Of a stretch of 64,000 nt of DNA, positions 1 to 11,886 are shown in pieces. The notes under the pieces are model-generated. The model made no database searches, had not been told where the DNA came from, and was given only the letters and a program-made list of their open reading frames with translations. Numbering within the stretch: position 1 is the first letter of the stretch; each line of letters begins with the position of its first letter. A program made the position numbers and the translations under genes. This DNA comes from Rhexocercosporidium sp. MPI-PUGE-AT-0058 (taxonomy: Eukaryota; Ascomycota; Leotiomycetes; Helotiales). The stretch covers positions 1,240,001-1,304,000 of the forward strand of contig JAGTJL010000016.1 in the NCBI GenBank assembly GCA_020746875.1. Reading direction: 5' to 3'.

Positions 1-1846
1 AGGCGCAGACGAGGGGGTCCAAATTATTGTTCAACTTCCTGTTCCATGGATTCCACATCTTCCTTTTCGTTCTCGGATGGTAAGCATTGTTGAAGGTGTT
101 TGGGGGGGAGGACAGGGCTTACTATCTATAGGAAGAAGCAAGCAGATGACCCTAGGCTCGCGGGTTTGAATACTCTTACTTTCTCGGTTTGGATTTCTCG
201 AGGTGCAGGTCTTGTTCTGTCGGTGGATGGTGCGATGATTCTTTTGCCTATGTGCAGGAACATCTTAAGATATGTCCGGCCAAAGGTCAAGTTTCTCCCA
301 CTCGACGAGTCGCAATGGTTCCATCGTCAAGTTGCGTACTCTATGCTTTTCTACACTATCTTGCACACGACAGCCCATTATGTCAAGTAAGTTGCATCAC
401 CTCCTACGTTGGATAATTTCATTAACACTCGTAAGCTTCTTCAACGTTGAGAAGGACCAAATTCGTCCAGTCAGCGCTCTCCAGATCCACTATGCTCAAG
501 CTGGAGGCATTACCGGCCACATGATGCTCCTCTGCATGCTTCTCATGTACACCACCGCACACGCAAAAATCCGTCAACAATCTTTCGAAACCTTTTGGTA
601 CACTCACCACCTGTTCATCCCATTTTTGTTAGGACTTTACACTCACGCTACCGGATGCTTCGTTCGTGATACCACGGAACCGTTTTCTCCTTTTGCTGGT
701 GCAGATTTCTGGGGTCACTGTATCGGTTACGAAGGTTGGCGTTGGGAGCTCTGGGGAGGTGGACTTTACCTCGCCGAGCGTCTGTATCGTGAGATCAGAT
801 CTCGAAGAGACACTTCCATTGTCCGTGTCGTCCGTCATCCATACGGTAAGACTGCTTTAATTAAATCACTTGAGAATGTTCTAACAGCAAGATAGATGCC
901 ATGGAGATACAGTTCAGAAAGCCTTCAATGAAGTACAAGGCGGGACAATGGCTCTTCCTCAACGTCCCATCTGTTTCCCAGCATCAATGGCATCCATTTA
1001 CCATCACATCCTGCCCATTCGATCCATTTATCTCTGTCCACGTCCGTCAAGTCGGAGACTTCACCCGTGCTCTCGGTGATGCACTCGGAGCTGGTCCCGC
1101 CCAAGCAAAACTTTACGACAGCGTCGACCAGAACGGCTTGTACGAAGTCGCACTCCAGAACGGTCAAACCATGCCTGAACTCCGCATCGACGGCCCATAC
1201 GGAGCACCCGCCGAAGACGTCTTCGACAATGAAATCGCCGTCCTCATCGGAACAGGTATCGGAGTCACACCTTGGGCCGCCATCCTCAAGAACATCTGGC
1301 ACATGCGCAACAGTCCTAACCCACCAACCCGTCTCCGTCGTGTCGAATTCATCTGGGTCTGCAAAGACACCACGTCTTTCGAATGGTTTCAAGTCCTCCT
1401 CTCATCCCTGGAGGCCCAGAGCCAAGAAGCAGCCAGCCGCATCGGCGGCCAGGACAACGAGTTCCTGCGCATCCACACTTACCTCACTCAGAAACTCGAC
1501 ATTGACACTGCGCAGAACATCGTGCTAAACAGTGTTGGTGCCGCGCTGGACCCTCTCACCGAGCTGAAGTCTCGTACGAACTTCGGCCGTCCCGATTTCG
1601 GGAGACTGTTCGAAGGTATGAGGGATGGTATCTTGGACAGGACGTATCTCAGTGGATTAGAAGGCGACATGAAGACGAACGTTGGTGTCTACTTCTGTGG
1701 TATGTCTTCCCGCTACCTCACAAACCACATGACACATCGCTAACATCACAACAGGGCCCAATGTAGCAGCACGAGAGATCAAGAAGGCATGCAAGAAAGC
1801 CACGAGTCGCGAAGTGAACTTCTCATTCTGGAAGGAGCATTTCTAG
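1..1846 (+). CDS. noxA: NADPH oxidase NoxA (gp91phox type), 5'-partial
   Basis: Catalytic subunit of the fungal NADPH oxidase, which moves electrons from NADPH through FAD and two hemes to oxygen to make superoxide. Visible exons are about 9-79, 132-386, 436-845, 896-1699 and 1755-1846; about 545 residues are present, so only roughly the first ten are missing. A cag acceptor at 6-8 suggests the start codon lies in a previous exon outside the window. In order one sees hydrophobic segments with histidines (HRQVAYSML, YTHHLFIPF), the FAD motif HPFTIT, the NADPH-binding motif GTGIGVTPW and the C-terminal motif FWKEHF, all as in Nox family members. It lacks the EF-hand extension of NoxC and matches NoxA better than NoxB from memory of the family. 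It converges on the next gene with a 563-bp gap. Confidence 0.93.
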
Positions 1847-2409
1847 ATGTCACCCTATCCTCTTTTGTCCTTTTCTATTCATCTTGTCCTAAATAAATGA
1901 TTGATCTTTGACCGATATCGATACCGGGAAAATCAATCCCTTGCTGTTGCTGTGCTGCTGAAGACGGTGTGGTGGGGTGTGTAGCGTTCTTTCATCGGGA
2001 GAAAGAGATTCTCGGTGAACAGAGATGATGGATGACCTATGTCTGCATTTGGCGAGCGAGAACAGGTGTACATTTTGGGTTCCCATATATTTTAGTGTTG
2101 CTAAGTCTTAAGATAGCTTAATCTTACTTCACTTGTCCCCTTGGAAATTATTTACTGTCTATCTGTGCATGATTTGATGTTTCTATATGTGATAAATCTT
2201 TCCCTAGGACATCTAACACCGACCCTATCTCGCAGCGCTCCAACCGAAGTGCCCCAGAACTATTGACAACTTTCATGTAGGAGGGCAGATGATAAGATAT
2301 GTTTGAACTTCGTTATAGATGCGATCGAAAACCAGATCAATTTGAGTTATATTCACCGCAATCAAGACCTCTATGAACTCCCGTGTTGTGACCAAGATAT
2401 ATCCCAACC
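1847..2409. other. Convergent intergenic region (3' UTRs)
   Basis: This stretch lies between the stop codons of two convergent genes (noxA and the oxidoreductase). It is AT-rich and presumably holds both 3' UTRs and poly(A) sites. I see no coding signal, RNA gene or repeat. Confidence 0.6.
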
Positions 2410-3494
2410 TCACAACTTACTCTGTCCCTCCTGAGGCACCTTAACTACAACCTTCCCCCAAGTCCCTCTACTGCCCAAACTCTTCAACGCATCAGGAACA
2501 CTTTCCAAACCCACAAACTCCTTATCTGTGAAAACAGTCCCTCTGAACTTCCCCTCATCGATCAACTTGAACAGCCCATCCCAAACGGGCTCGATCGTCT
2601 CCGGCTCATTCAGCGTATACGCACCCCAATGCAAGCCCACAATGCTGATATTCTTCAAGAGGACCTTATTCATAGCAACCTTCTCAATAGCCCCCGCCGC
2701 AAACCCAATGACCAACAACCGTCCATTCCACGCAATGCACTTCGTGCTCTTATCAATCATACCCACCGGATCAAAGACAATATCCACACCTCGTCCCTTG
2801 GGCGTAATCTTCTTAACCAGCTCCGGCCACGCAGGATCCGTATAATTGACCGTATAATCCGCACCGAACGATTTCGCCACGTTCAATTTATGTTCCGTGC
2901 CAGCGGTCGCGATGACAATCGCCCCAAACGCCTTCGCTATCTGCACAGCAGCCAACCCAACCCCTCCAGCCGCCGCGTGAATAAGCACGTAATCGCCCTC
3001 CTTGACACCCGCTCTCGTAACCAGGGCGCCATAACTCGTCGGCGCGGTGACGAACAAGCCTGCCGCTTCGAAGAAACTCCACCCCTTCGGCACTGGCTTG
3101 AGATTTTTCTCGAATGCTGCGACTTTGGTTGCGTATCCACCTTGCGAGGCGCCGAAGACGCGGTCGCCGACTTTGTATTTTGGGGAGGGGATGGAGGAGG
3201 GGACGGAGAGGATGACACCAGCGAATTCGGAGCCGGAGATCCAAGGGAGGGGGGGTTGGTGTTGGTATTTTCCGGCGATTTGGAGGAGGTCGAAGAAGTT
3301 GGTTGCGGAGGCGTGGATGCCGACTAGGTATTGGTCTTTGGAGGGGACTGGGTCGGGGAGGTCGGTGATTTTGAGGTCGGAAGGGCCCTGGGAAGGATTG
3401 TCAGATATATTGCATTTGTGAGGTGAGGAAGAGAGGACGAAGAATGATGAGACGGGCTTACCTTGACATATTCCTTGATCTGAATTCCACGCAT
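2410..3494 (-). CDS. Zinc-independent MDR / quinone oxidoreductase-like enzyme with C-terminal SKL
   Basis: NADPH-dependent medium-chain dehydrogenase/reductase of the quinone oxidoreductase type. Two exons, 3494-3462 and 3387-2410, give 336 residues; the ATG at 3494 starts MRGIQIKEYVK, the usual beginning of this family. An uninterrupted reading frame continues beyond the true start and should not be used. Visible are the GroES-like N-terminal half (GSEFAGVI, GDRVFGAS), the substrate/cofactor stretch HAAAGGVGLAAVQIAKA with the AxxGxxG nucleotide motif, and a Rossmann half ending in GKVVVKVP. No catalytic-zinc cysteines are seen, as expected for the quinone oxidoreductase branch. The last three residues are SKL, a textbook type 1 peroxisomal targeting signal, so the enzyme probably acts in peroxisomes. 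Substrate unknown. Confidence 0.88.
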
Positions 3495-4429
3495 TGCGAG
3501 GGTGCTTGATGGAAAGGGAACTACTGGGAACTACTGGTACCGAGGAGATTGAGCAGTGGGAGTAGCAATTGTACAGAACTAAGCTTCTGGGGTGTTTACT
3601 GCGATAGTACAAAACGAGGTCGAATTGGACAGGTACAAGAGAGAAGGATGAAAAGGTTGAAGTGTTGATACCAAACCTGTCCTGGCTTACAGCTCCATCG
3701 CGGGGAACCGAGCCTGGGGAAGCCGAGGCCGAGGCTTTTTTGACCCCTGACAGGAACTGTCAGAGACTTGTCACGTGCCCCGGCCAATTCTCAGTCGTGA
3801 ATCGCATTCCATGCGATCAGTGACTATTGCAGAAAGCTTTGGGGAAATATATCTTCAAAGCCTCACTTTAGTGACGTTGACGTTGCTTAGCGGCATAGGT
3901 CGCAGAAGTTGGGGGGGTGACAATTCGATCAAAATCCGAAGTCTGGCTTGAGAAGCCTGTGGACTGCAATGGAAGGCGGACTTGGTAAGAAAGCGATCCA
4001 TGGCCTCGTGTGCCAGAGGATGCCTCGATTGCAAGAGCAACACTCGAGGTGACAAGGCAAGAAGACCTGGATCCTTCTGCTGATTCATTTAATCCCCTCT
4101 TCAGAGAATTCGCGGCTTTAAAGTTCACGCTCTCTCGTCATCTAAACACCGAACCAGCAAGCAAGCAAGCAAGCAGTGCAGACCCAGACAGACCCCTTGT
4201 TTGGGCTGGATATTTAGCGACAGGCTAGGGATCAACGTCATCCTCGCCTCGCCTGGTCCCTCTATCTGAGCTTGTTGATAGAGAAAGACCCCATTTGCAC
4301 TGCACGTCTTGAGGCCGGAGTCAAACCACGCAAGAAACTTTTCATTCGAAGCTGCCAACTACTATTCTAGTAGTACATAAGCCACAGTACCCTCTCGACA
4401 CCACCCTTCTGCGAGGAATCGAGTCGAAG
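3495..4429. other. Divergent intergenic region between oxidoreductase and dsk2
   Basis: Promoter region for two divergent genes. It contains a short (AAGC)n run near 4156-4175 but no convincing coding sequence; the open frames here are short and lack splice logic. Confidence 0.55.
4156..4175. repeat. Short AAGC/AGCA tandem microsatellite
   Basis: Four to five copies of a GCAA/AGCA unit in the putative 5' region of dsk2. It is a simple tetranucleotide repeat seen directly in the sequence; no function is implied. Confidence 0.7.
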
Positions 4430-5936
4430 ATGGCTAGCGAAGACACAACTGTTGAAGGCGCCGACCCGCAGATCAGCTTCAAGGTCAAGACATCCAGCGA
4501 TGGCATGCACAGCGTCACGATAGCAGAGACCGCCACAGTCCTCGACCTAAAGACGAAGCTATCTGGAGATGAGTTCGAGAAGGGGGTATCGGTGGACCGA
4601 ATGCGTCTCATCTACTCGGGTAGAGTCATGAAGGATCCGGAACCCCTCAGCACATACAAGATCAAGGCGGGCAACACGATACACATGGTGAAGTCGGCGC
4701 AATCGAATGCTGCGCAGAATCCTGCCAGTGTTGGCACTGCTACTGGCTCCGCTGCAAGAGCGGCTCCTGGTGTGCCTACCAATATGGCGGCGGGAACGGC
4801 CAACAATCCACTTGCCGGCTTGACGGGAGCTAGATATGCTGGACATATGGGATTACCAGGAATGGATATGTTTGGCGCGGACGGTGGAGTAAGTTTGGAA
4901 CCTGCTTCTTGTAGAGGCTCAATGCTAATCTTCTCATAGATGGGTGCACCGCCAAGCGAAGATCAAGTAGCTTCTATGCTCGATGATCCAAACATTCAAC
5001 AAACCATGAATGAAGCCCTCCAGAACCCTGCGATGGTTGATATGATGATCAACTCGATTCCAGGTCTGAGAGATAATCCTCAAGCTCGGCAGATGTTCAA
5101 CGACCCTGAGTTCAGACGTATGTTGACAAACCCAGACGCCATTCGACAAGCCGCAAACATGAGAAGAATGATGCAGGGAGGAGGAGCAGGCGGCGGATTC
5201 CCAGCACCAGGAGCTACAAACACAACACCAAGTGGCGCAGCCAGCAGTAACCCAAACCAAAACCAAGCAGGTTTCAATCCCTTTGCTATGCCTCCACCAG
5301 GCTTTGGCATGCAAGGAGCTGGAGCAGCTGGCAACCCGTTTGCAAGCCTCTTCGGCCAACCAAGTCAGACACCAGCCCAAACACCCCCAGCACCTGGATC
5401 TGCAGGCCAACAAACACCCGGATCACCACCAGCAGCCAACCCCAACGCTGCCGCCAATCCATTCACTTCGTTATTCGGTGGTGCAGGAGCTGGTGGCCAA
5501 AATCCTTTCGGTGCAGGCATGCCTCCCATGACGCCTGAGATGATGCAACAAGCTATGCAGATGATGCAAAACGGTGGAATGGGCAATCTGTTCGGCGGCG
5601 TCAACCAATGGGGTGCAGGCGGTGCGGCGAGTCCACCTCCACCTGCTGATACGAGACCACCTGAAGAGATGTATGCGGATCAGTTGAGGCAGTTGAACGA
5701 TATGGGATTCTTTGATTTTGATCGTAAGTACTCTCTTTTTCATGCTTCTGCAAGTATTTTGAGCTCCTACATGAAGGGGCATTAGCAAAGATCATCCAGA
5801 GCCTTGAATGGAGTTGCTAGCATTTCTGTTTCCAACCTCGAACACAAGCATTTACTAACTCATTCCAGGTAACGTGGCCGCCTTGAGACGAAGTGGAGGA
5901 AGCGTCCAAGGTGCAATTGAGCAATTGCTCAGCTGA
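4430..5936 (+). CDS. dsk2: Ubiquilin / Dsk2 (UBL-STI1-UBA shuttle protein)
   Basis: Ubiquitin-receptor shuttle that carries polyubiquitinated clients to the proteasome. Three exons, 4430-4888, 4940-5723 and 5869-5936, encode 436 residues. An N-terminal ubiquitin-like domain spans about residues 14-88 (RLIYSGRVMKD is the typical core). A STI1-type segment follows (PAMVDMMINS, NPEFRRML-like repeats), then a Gly/Pro/Gln/Asn-rich linker and a C-terminal UBA domain starting at about 390 (LNDMGFFDFDRNVAAL, GAIEQLL). The second intron splits an Arg codon of the UBA domain and carries a TACTAAC-type branch site near 5853, so the UBA is complete only after splicing. Length and domain order match Dsk2/ubiquilin. 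Confidence 0.95.
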
Positions 5937-7089
5937 AGCGGTTAGGAGGTTTGGGGTGCGAGAGCTGCTGGGTGGTTGGCGGATTTCTGATATGCATCCA
6001 GCCCTAGCTGGGAATGGGACGCAGGCGGGCCAAAACTAATTGCGTGGTTCACAACGGCATTTTGATAATGGATGGGTGGATGGATGATGAGAAGAGAAAG
6101 TCGCTTATGATAGCTGATGCCTTTTGATGACATGCAGCGGAAATATAAAGCTTGCGTTGAACCTTCCTTTGAAGATATTTTGAGCACGAATCTGGAATGA
6201 TGTGACTCTGCTTCTCTTCGCTTGCTCACTATGGTGGGAGTAATCTTTTTGATCTATACGTAGGATGAATGGAACGGGGTGGAATGGATCAACTTCTAGT
6301 TTCAGTAGTTCCCGTAGAAATGCCAAGTATAAAATCGATACGACATATCCCACCTACAACCTCAAAGAACCGCTCATGACTACACAACATACCAAGTCTC
6401 CCACGCTATGCTATCCTGATTACTATCACAGGATAATCCAGGGAACTGGCATGGCCGGATGGTTGGAAGGAATTCGTACAATTCAAAGTATTCATACCCT
6501 CGAATGGTAAACAGTAAACACATGAAGTAGTTCTATCAAGGACACCAAACTCCCATAAGCTCCCCTCGGGGGTTGACATTATTTCTTGCTTCCTTTTCTT
6601 TTGGGGTATCGCCACTAAGACTGGGAGAATGCCATTTCTGCCACCAGAAGCAGATGAGATAGGACCGTGTCCGCTCCGAGGTCCAGCCACGCAAGAGTAG
6701 CCACGCAGTTAAGTTCATAACGAAAGACGTCCAAATATTGTAAAAGCTCTCGATTATTCGTCTTGTATCTATATGGTATACGTATCTCTCTCTCTAATCA
6801 TACCACGATCTCTGGCTGCCTGTCCTTATTTCTTTCTGCGCCAGACCATCAAACAATCCACTCAATGACCACATCTCATCCAAATGCCACAAACAATGGT
6901 CTATTGCCCCCAAAATGCCGCTAGCTATGCAAGTAAAAAAAAGCAACTAAACAAGACCATGCAGGCGTCCATCCGATCTTTCATTCCCAAATTATGAAGA
7001 CAAACCATGCGAAGCCCGGACTCCATCCTTAACCACCAGATTAGAACTCAATCGTACAACCATCCTCATTCCAATCCAAGTCCCTTATC
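5937..7089. other. Convergent intergenic region
   Basis: A 1.15-kb stretch between the stop codons of dsk2 and the histidine kinase. It holds CT-rich simple sequence near 6785 and presumably both 3' UTRs. I see no RNA gene and no supported coding sequence. Confidence 0.5.
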
Positions 7090-10000
7090 CTAGCCTTTCT
7101 TACTATCCTCACTATCAAGCGTCGTGACAGTCCTCTGACTATCCATCCACCGTCTCTCCACAGCCGGACGCTCCCCATTCCCACACTTCCTGTTCTCATT
7201 CTCCTTCTTCTCATCCATAACCCCCCTCGCCTTCCCATCACTTTCAGGTGACTGCTCCCCACTCCCAGGTCCACGACTCATGCTATTAGCCGTGACAGCC
7301 ATACTGGCTTTGCGCTTCTTAAACTCAGGCCTCTGCGATCTGCCTTCCATTTCCAGCTTCCCCACATTCTCCTCCGTCAGAGCCTGGAACGAGTTATCCT
7401 CACCTCCTGCCAGCGAACTCGGCGTCAGATTAACGATCTCTCCCGGTCCAGCAGCCGCAATGACGAGCTTTTCGTCTCGTAACGCAGTAGCTTTCTCTTC
7501 TGCTTCTTCACGCTTACCCACTCTGTCACCTTCGGATTCCGGGCCCGGGAGAGTGAGTTGTTGAGAATTTTGGCGCTCGCTCATGCTCGGTCTGTCGTTT
7601 TTGAAAGAGCTCGATTCGGTTTCAAGAATCGCAGGTGGAGTTCGTTTTGCACGTCCGAACATGGGAATCGCGGCAGTGCCACAGTTGTGCTCTTCAGGCT
7701 CTGGGCAATCGCTACCTGTGTCTTCGCTGCTACTCGAGGAGTTAGGAATGCGTCTGCTAATTGCCCAGCGGACTAGCATTTTCTCCAATGTTTTGGCTTT
7801 GACGGGCTTCGCGAGGTAGTCATCCATGCCTGCTTTCTGGCATTTTTCGCGGTCGCCTTGAATGGCGGAGGCGGTCATAGCAACTATGGGAATATTGCGT
7901 GAGAGCGTGTTGTAGGGGGCGTGGTAACGGAGTAGATGGGTAGCACGGTAGCCATCAATGATGGGCATTTGGACGTCCATAAGGATGATGTCCGGTTCTG
8001 GGTGAGGGGCTTTGGGAGAGTCGGCTTCAAGAACGTAGTCGAGAGCTTCCTTACCATTCCATACTGCTGCAACTTCGAAGCCTAGCTTTTTGATTGTTTT
8101 TAAGGCGATTTGCTGGTTGATGGCACTGGTATCTAGTCAGTAATTGGGAATGGTGGCCTCGACCGGAAGCATTTACTTATCCTCAACAAGCAAAATCTTG
8201 ATCTTCGCCCTCTCTTCACGAGATAATTCAAACTCAGGTGGTGCAGGTGGAGTCATGCTGATTGACCTGGGCTTGTGTCCTCCATTGCGCATACTCGTAG
8301 GACTTTGTAATACCGGGGTTCCAAGAGCTTGATCATAGTCAGAGCTGCTGCAGGAAACAGACATCTCCGATTGTAAACGGTCCGGAAGTGACCCAATGTC
8401 GATCAGTGCAGTTGTCCCGTTATGATATTGAGGTTTGTTGAAAGGAATCGTGAAGGTTGCCGTAGTTCCAGCCCCCAGACTCGATTCTAAACCAATTTGA
8501 CCATGCATGAGATCCACGAGGTTCTTGCTAATCGTTAACCCAAGACCGGTTCCACCAAAGCGTCGTGCCGTTGATGAGTCCGCCTGACTAAAAGGCTTGA
8601 AAAGGCGCTGCCTGACCTCTTCCTCAATTCCAATACCAGTATCTTCAACCACGAATTTGACTTCGAATACATCGGCTGTTTCTCGCTGTTTCAGCACCGA
8701 AAATTTAACATACCCCTCGCTCGTAAACTTGATACTGTTGGTAAGCAAATTTGTGATGATCTGACGAACTCGTCCTGGATCACCCATGACGATGAGATCT
8801 TTCTCCGTTCCAACGTCAATATCGGACTTGAACGTGAGATTTTTCCGCTCAGCCGCAAAACCAAGCATTTTACTGACATCCCTAACCACAACAGAAAGGG
8901 AGAATTGCACCTCCTCAATGTCCAAGCGGCCAGACTCGACTTTAGAGAAGTCGAGAATATCGTTGATAACAGTCAAAAGACCATTAGCAGAGCGCTGAAT
9001 ATTCTCTGCACAGTCTCGTTGCTCTTCATCCAGATCTGTGTCTGCAAGTAGTTCTGCCATACCGATGACGCCTGCGATGGGAGTTCGAATTTCGTGAGAC
9101 ATGTTTGCCAGGAATTGACTTTTCAGTCGACTCGCTTCTTTTGCAGCGGCCTCGTTTGCAAGTAATCTAGTATTTTCCTTCTCCTGCGCTTGCAGTTCCA
9201 GCTCACGGTCTTTGATCTCAGTAATATCCATGCTAACACCAATCACACCATCGATCCAGGCTTCATTCACGCGGCCGCCATTGTCTTTCTTGCCGAGTAC
9301 CGGGACAAACTTTGTGCTATACCACCTATCGTCGATACAGTGTTCCTGGACTTCTTCCATGGTCTTCCCCGTGAGAATATCTTCGATCGGTTTTAACGGG
9401 GTCGGAATGCCGTTCTCGTCCCGTGGTGATTTGCTTTGACTTAGGATATCATAGACCCGTTTGCCAACGAAATGATCGCCAGGTGTCGGCTTGCTGCTGA
9501 CACTCTCGTCGCCAGATTCCAGGTCCTTCTCCAGGTCCCAGATGAACGACCCCTCAAGGAGTGTTATTTTTCGATTCCGGTCCACGGCAAACAGGGTAAC
9601 TTGAGCATGCGTTATAACGGACAATAATTGTTGTCGCTAGGTCGGATTTAGTTGAGGTCGGCGGCCAAAATTAGAGGACTGTTCTCTTACCAATCTCTTT
9701 GCAGCAAATCTCGTTTCAACAGATTCGTGAATGTCGGTACAAGTACCATACCACTTCTCGATTGCACCTGTCTGCAAATTTCTCATGGGTAAAGCACGAC
9801 CTAACATCCATCTCCATTCCCCGTCCTTATTTCGACAGCGATATTCGGTGCTGTATGGCTCTCCTGTCTTAAGAGAGTGTGCCCACTTCTTACCAGTACT
9901 CACCATATCATCGGGATGGAATGGTAACTTCCAGCCCATACCAAGAGAATCCTCTTCTGTTAGCCCAGTGTACTCATACCTTGGAGCTGTCAGCGAATCC

Positions 10001-11886
10001 AGTATAAAATATGTTACAAGTGACACAAACCATCTCGTGCTAAACCAATCGTGCAAGCCTTCTGGAGTCGTGGTCCAAATCATCTGTGGCATACTTTCGC
10101 AGATCAGCTGGAACCGCTGATCATCTCTTGCCTTGATTTCGGTTATGACTTCTGTCATGGTAGTGATATCTCTGATAGAGGATCAGCACTGTTTTACTTC
10201 CATGTCTCGGGAACCAAGAAAATCTTTTCATCCAAGTACAGATCTTTTCAAGGTCTGCCCCCAGGACATTGAGAGAACAAGTAGAGGATATACTGACCTG
10301 CAAGTAACAACACCAGCGAGGAAGTTCCCCTCATCATCCTTAATAGCCTCACCTAAACAGTCAAAGACCAGTTTGCGACTCGTTTCAGGATCGTAAAGCC
10401 CGATCTTACGGCTGGAGAATGGTGTTTTGGTTTTGACGAGCACAGAAATCGGGTATTCCGAGGGATCCAATCGAGTTGTGAAATTTTCATCCCATACATG
10501 CCATTTGGTAACAAGATCGTAGCCATCCTTGACATTAGTGAGGTCCGCTGTGGGATGGAACAGTCTTCTGGCAGCCTTGTTTGGGATCGTTAGGCTTTCA
10601 TCTTTCCACATTGCCAGAATGGGAACGGAGGTCGTGTCCATGAGCGCATCTTTCATTAAGATTATTTTCTGCAATGTCGACGGAGCGCCAGAATGACTGG
10701 CCTGCGAAGGTGGACCTAATGGGGGGAATGGACTGGTTGACATTGAAGCATTTGTCGGGCTAGTTATAGCAGATGAAGAAGAGCTACTTCCTCCTTGAAG
10801 AGAGCTTTTCCCGGAGCCAGCGGAAGACGGGCTAGAATGAGATCCTGATCCAACAGAACCGAAAGAGCGGTTTTTTGCAGCTCTTGGGACTGGTCTTGGT
10901 TTTCTGGATGTTGAAAGCGATGTCTGATTCGTGTCGGTGTTTGTAAAGGTGAGAGTGAAGAAAGAATCGTCGTCGATTTCCCAAACAGTGATGATCCTAG
11001 GCACGACTGAGTTAGCAAATGCCCCAAGTAAATCTTCAACAGTAAATATAACATGATCTCAAGAGCAGATTCGCAAATATCTGGATATTATCCCCCTCAA
11101 TACTTACATCTTTGCAAAGGTATGGTTTACTCCTTTGCTCTGATGGGCTGCTGCCAAAAGAACCTGTGAGCATTTTTCCTGAGCGATGATGACTTCCACC
11201 ACCGCATCATGGACCGTGGAGCGATCCTTGTGAGAATTTGCGTGGGCAATCGTAGGCTCTAATCTCTCAGCGGTCGGAGTAGCATCTCCTTCTCCAGCCT
11301 CCGAATGGGACCCATCCATATCCTCCACCAGCTGTTGACCGATGTCTTCCGCAATGCTATTGAGGAACGAGTCCCAAGTAACCCAAACAGGCCGTCCATC
11401 CTGAAGCATATCTATACCTAGCTGGTTCAAAGTTTGCCCTTTTAGCTTATCTGAGACCGACATCCCATCGTCACTAGCAACGTCGCCATCTTGATCTTCT
11501 ATGCCAAGCAGTCTTCCCATTGCGTCATTCGCCATTACCAAAGTCTTCATGTTGTTCAATACCATGATGGGATATGGAAGGTATTGCAGGGCGGCCATGG
11601 CTAGATCTGCGGGTGAGGGCCCTTGATAGATGTCAAGATGTAGGAGGCTGCCACTAGAGCCTCTCCGGTTTGGAGATTGTCCTCTACTCTTGCGGTAGCT
11701 ATCTGCCTGTAAAGATTCTAAACCGTCGATCTGACCGGGAGGCATATGGAGAGGGGAAATGGGGCGCTCATAGTCCTCGTCACCTGTCGATAGGCCATGG
11801 CCATAAGTAGAGTCTTGTTGGTTCCTAGCCGGCTCATGGGAGGCATCGTGAAAGGATTCGAGGGCTGACATGGCCGTCGACGTCAA
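7090..11886 (-). CDS. Hybrid histidine kinase with several PAS domains and C-terminal receiver
   Basis: Sensor of a fungal phosphorelay that would feed an Ypd1-type HPt protein. Six exons (11886-11108, 10996-10298, 10171-10031, 9979-9691, 9636-8177, 8125-7090) give 1467 residues. The N-terminal half holds PAS-like regions, the clearest being WYEYTGLTEED with an EYRCRNKDGEWRW PAC-like core, and another ending in GVIGVSMDITEIKDRE. The HisKA box MSHEIRTPIAGVIGM places the phospho-His at about 817. HATPase motifs follow: N box LLTNSIKFT, DTGIGI, FKPFSQAD and FGGTGLGL. The receiver has its phospho-Asp at about 1173 (DIILMDVQMPIIDGY) and the invariant Lys in YLAKPVK. A disordered, charged tail of about 220 residues follows. 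There is no HAMP array or membrane segment, so it is not the Nik1 or Sln1 type. A Mak1-like group is possible. Confidence 0.92.

Noticed and set aside
2528..3421. Long plus-strand frames opposite the oxidoreductase (up to 232 codons)
   Set aside because: Mirror frames of the real minus-strand gene, whose family motifs are clear.
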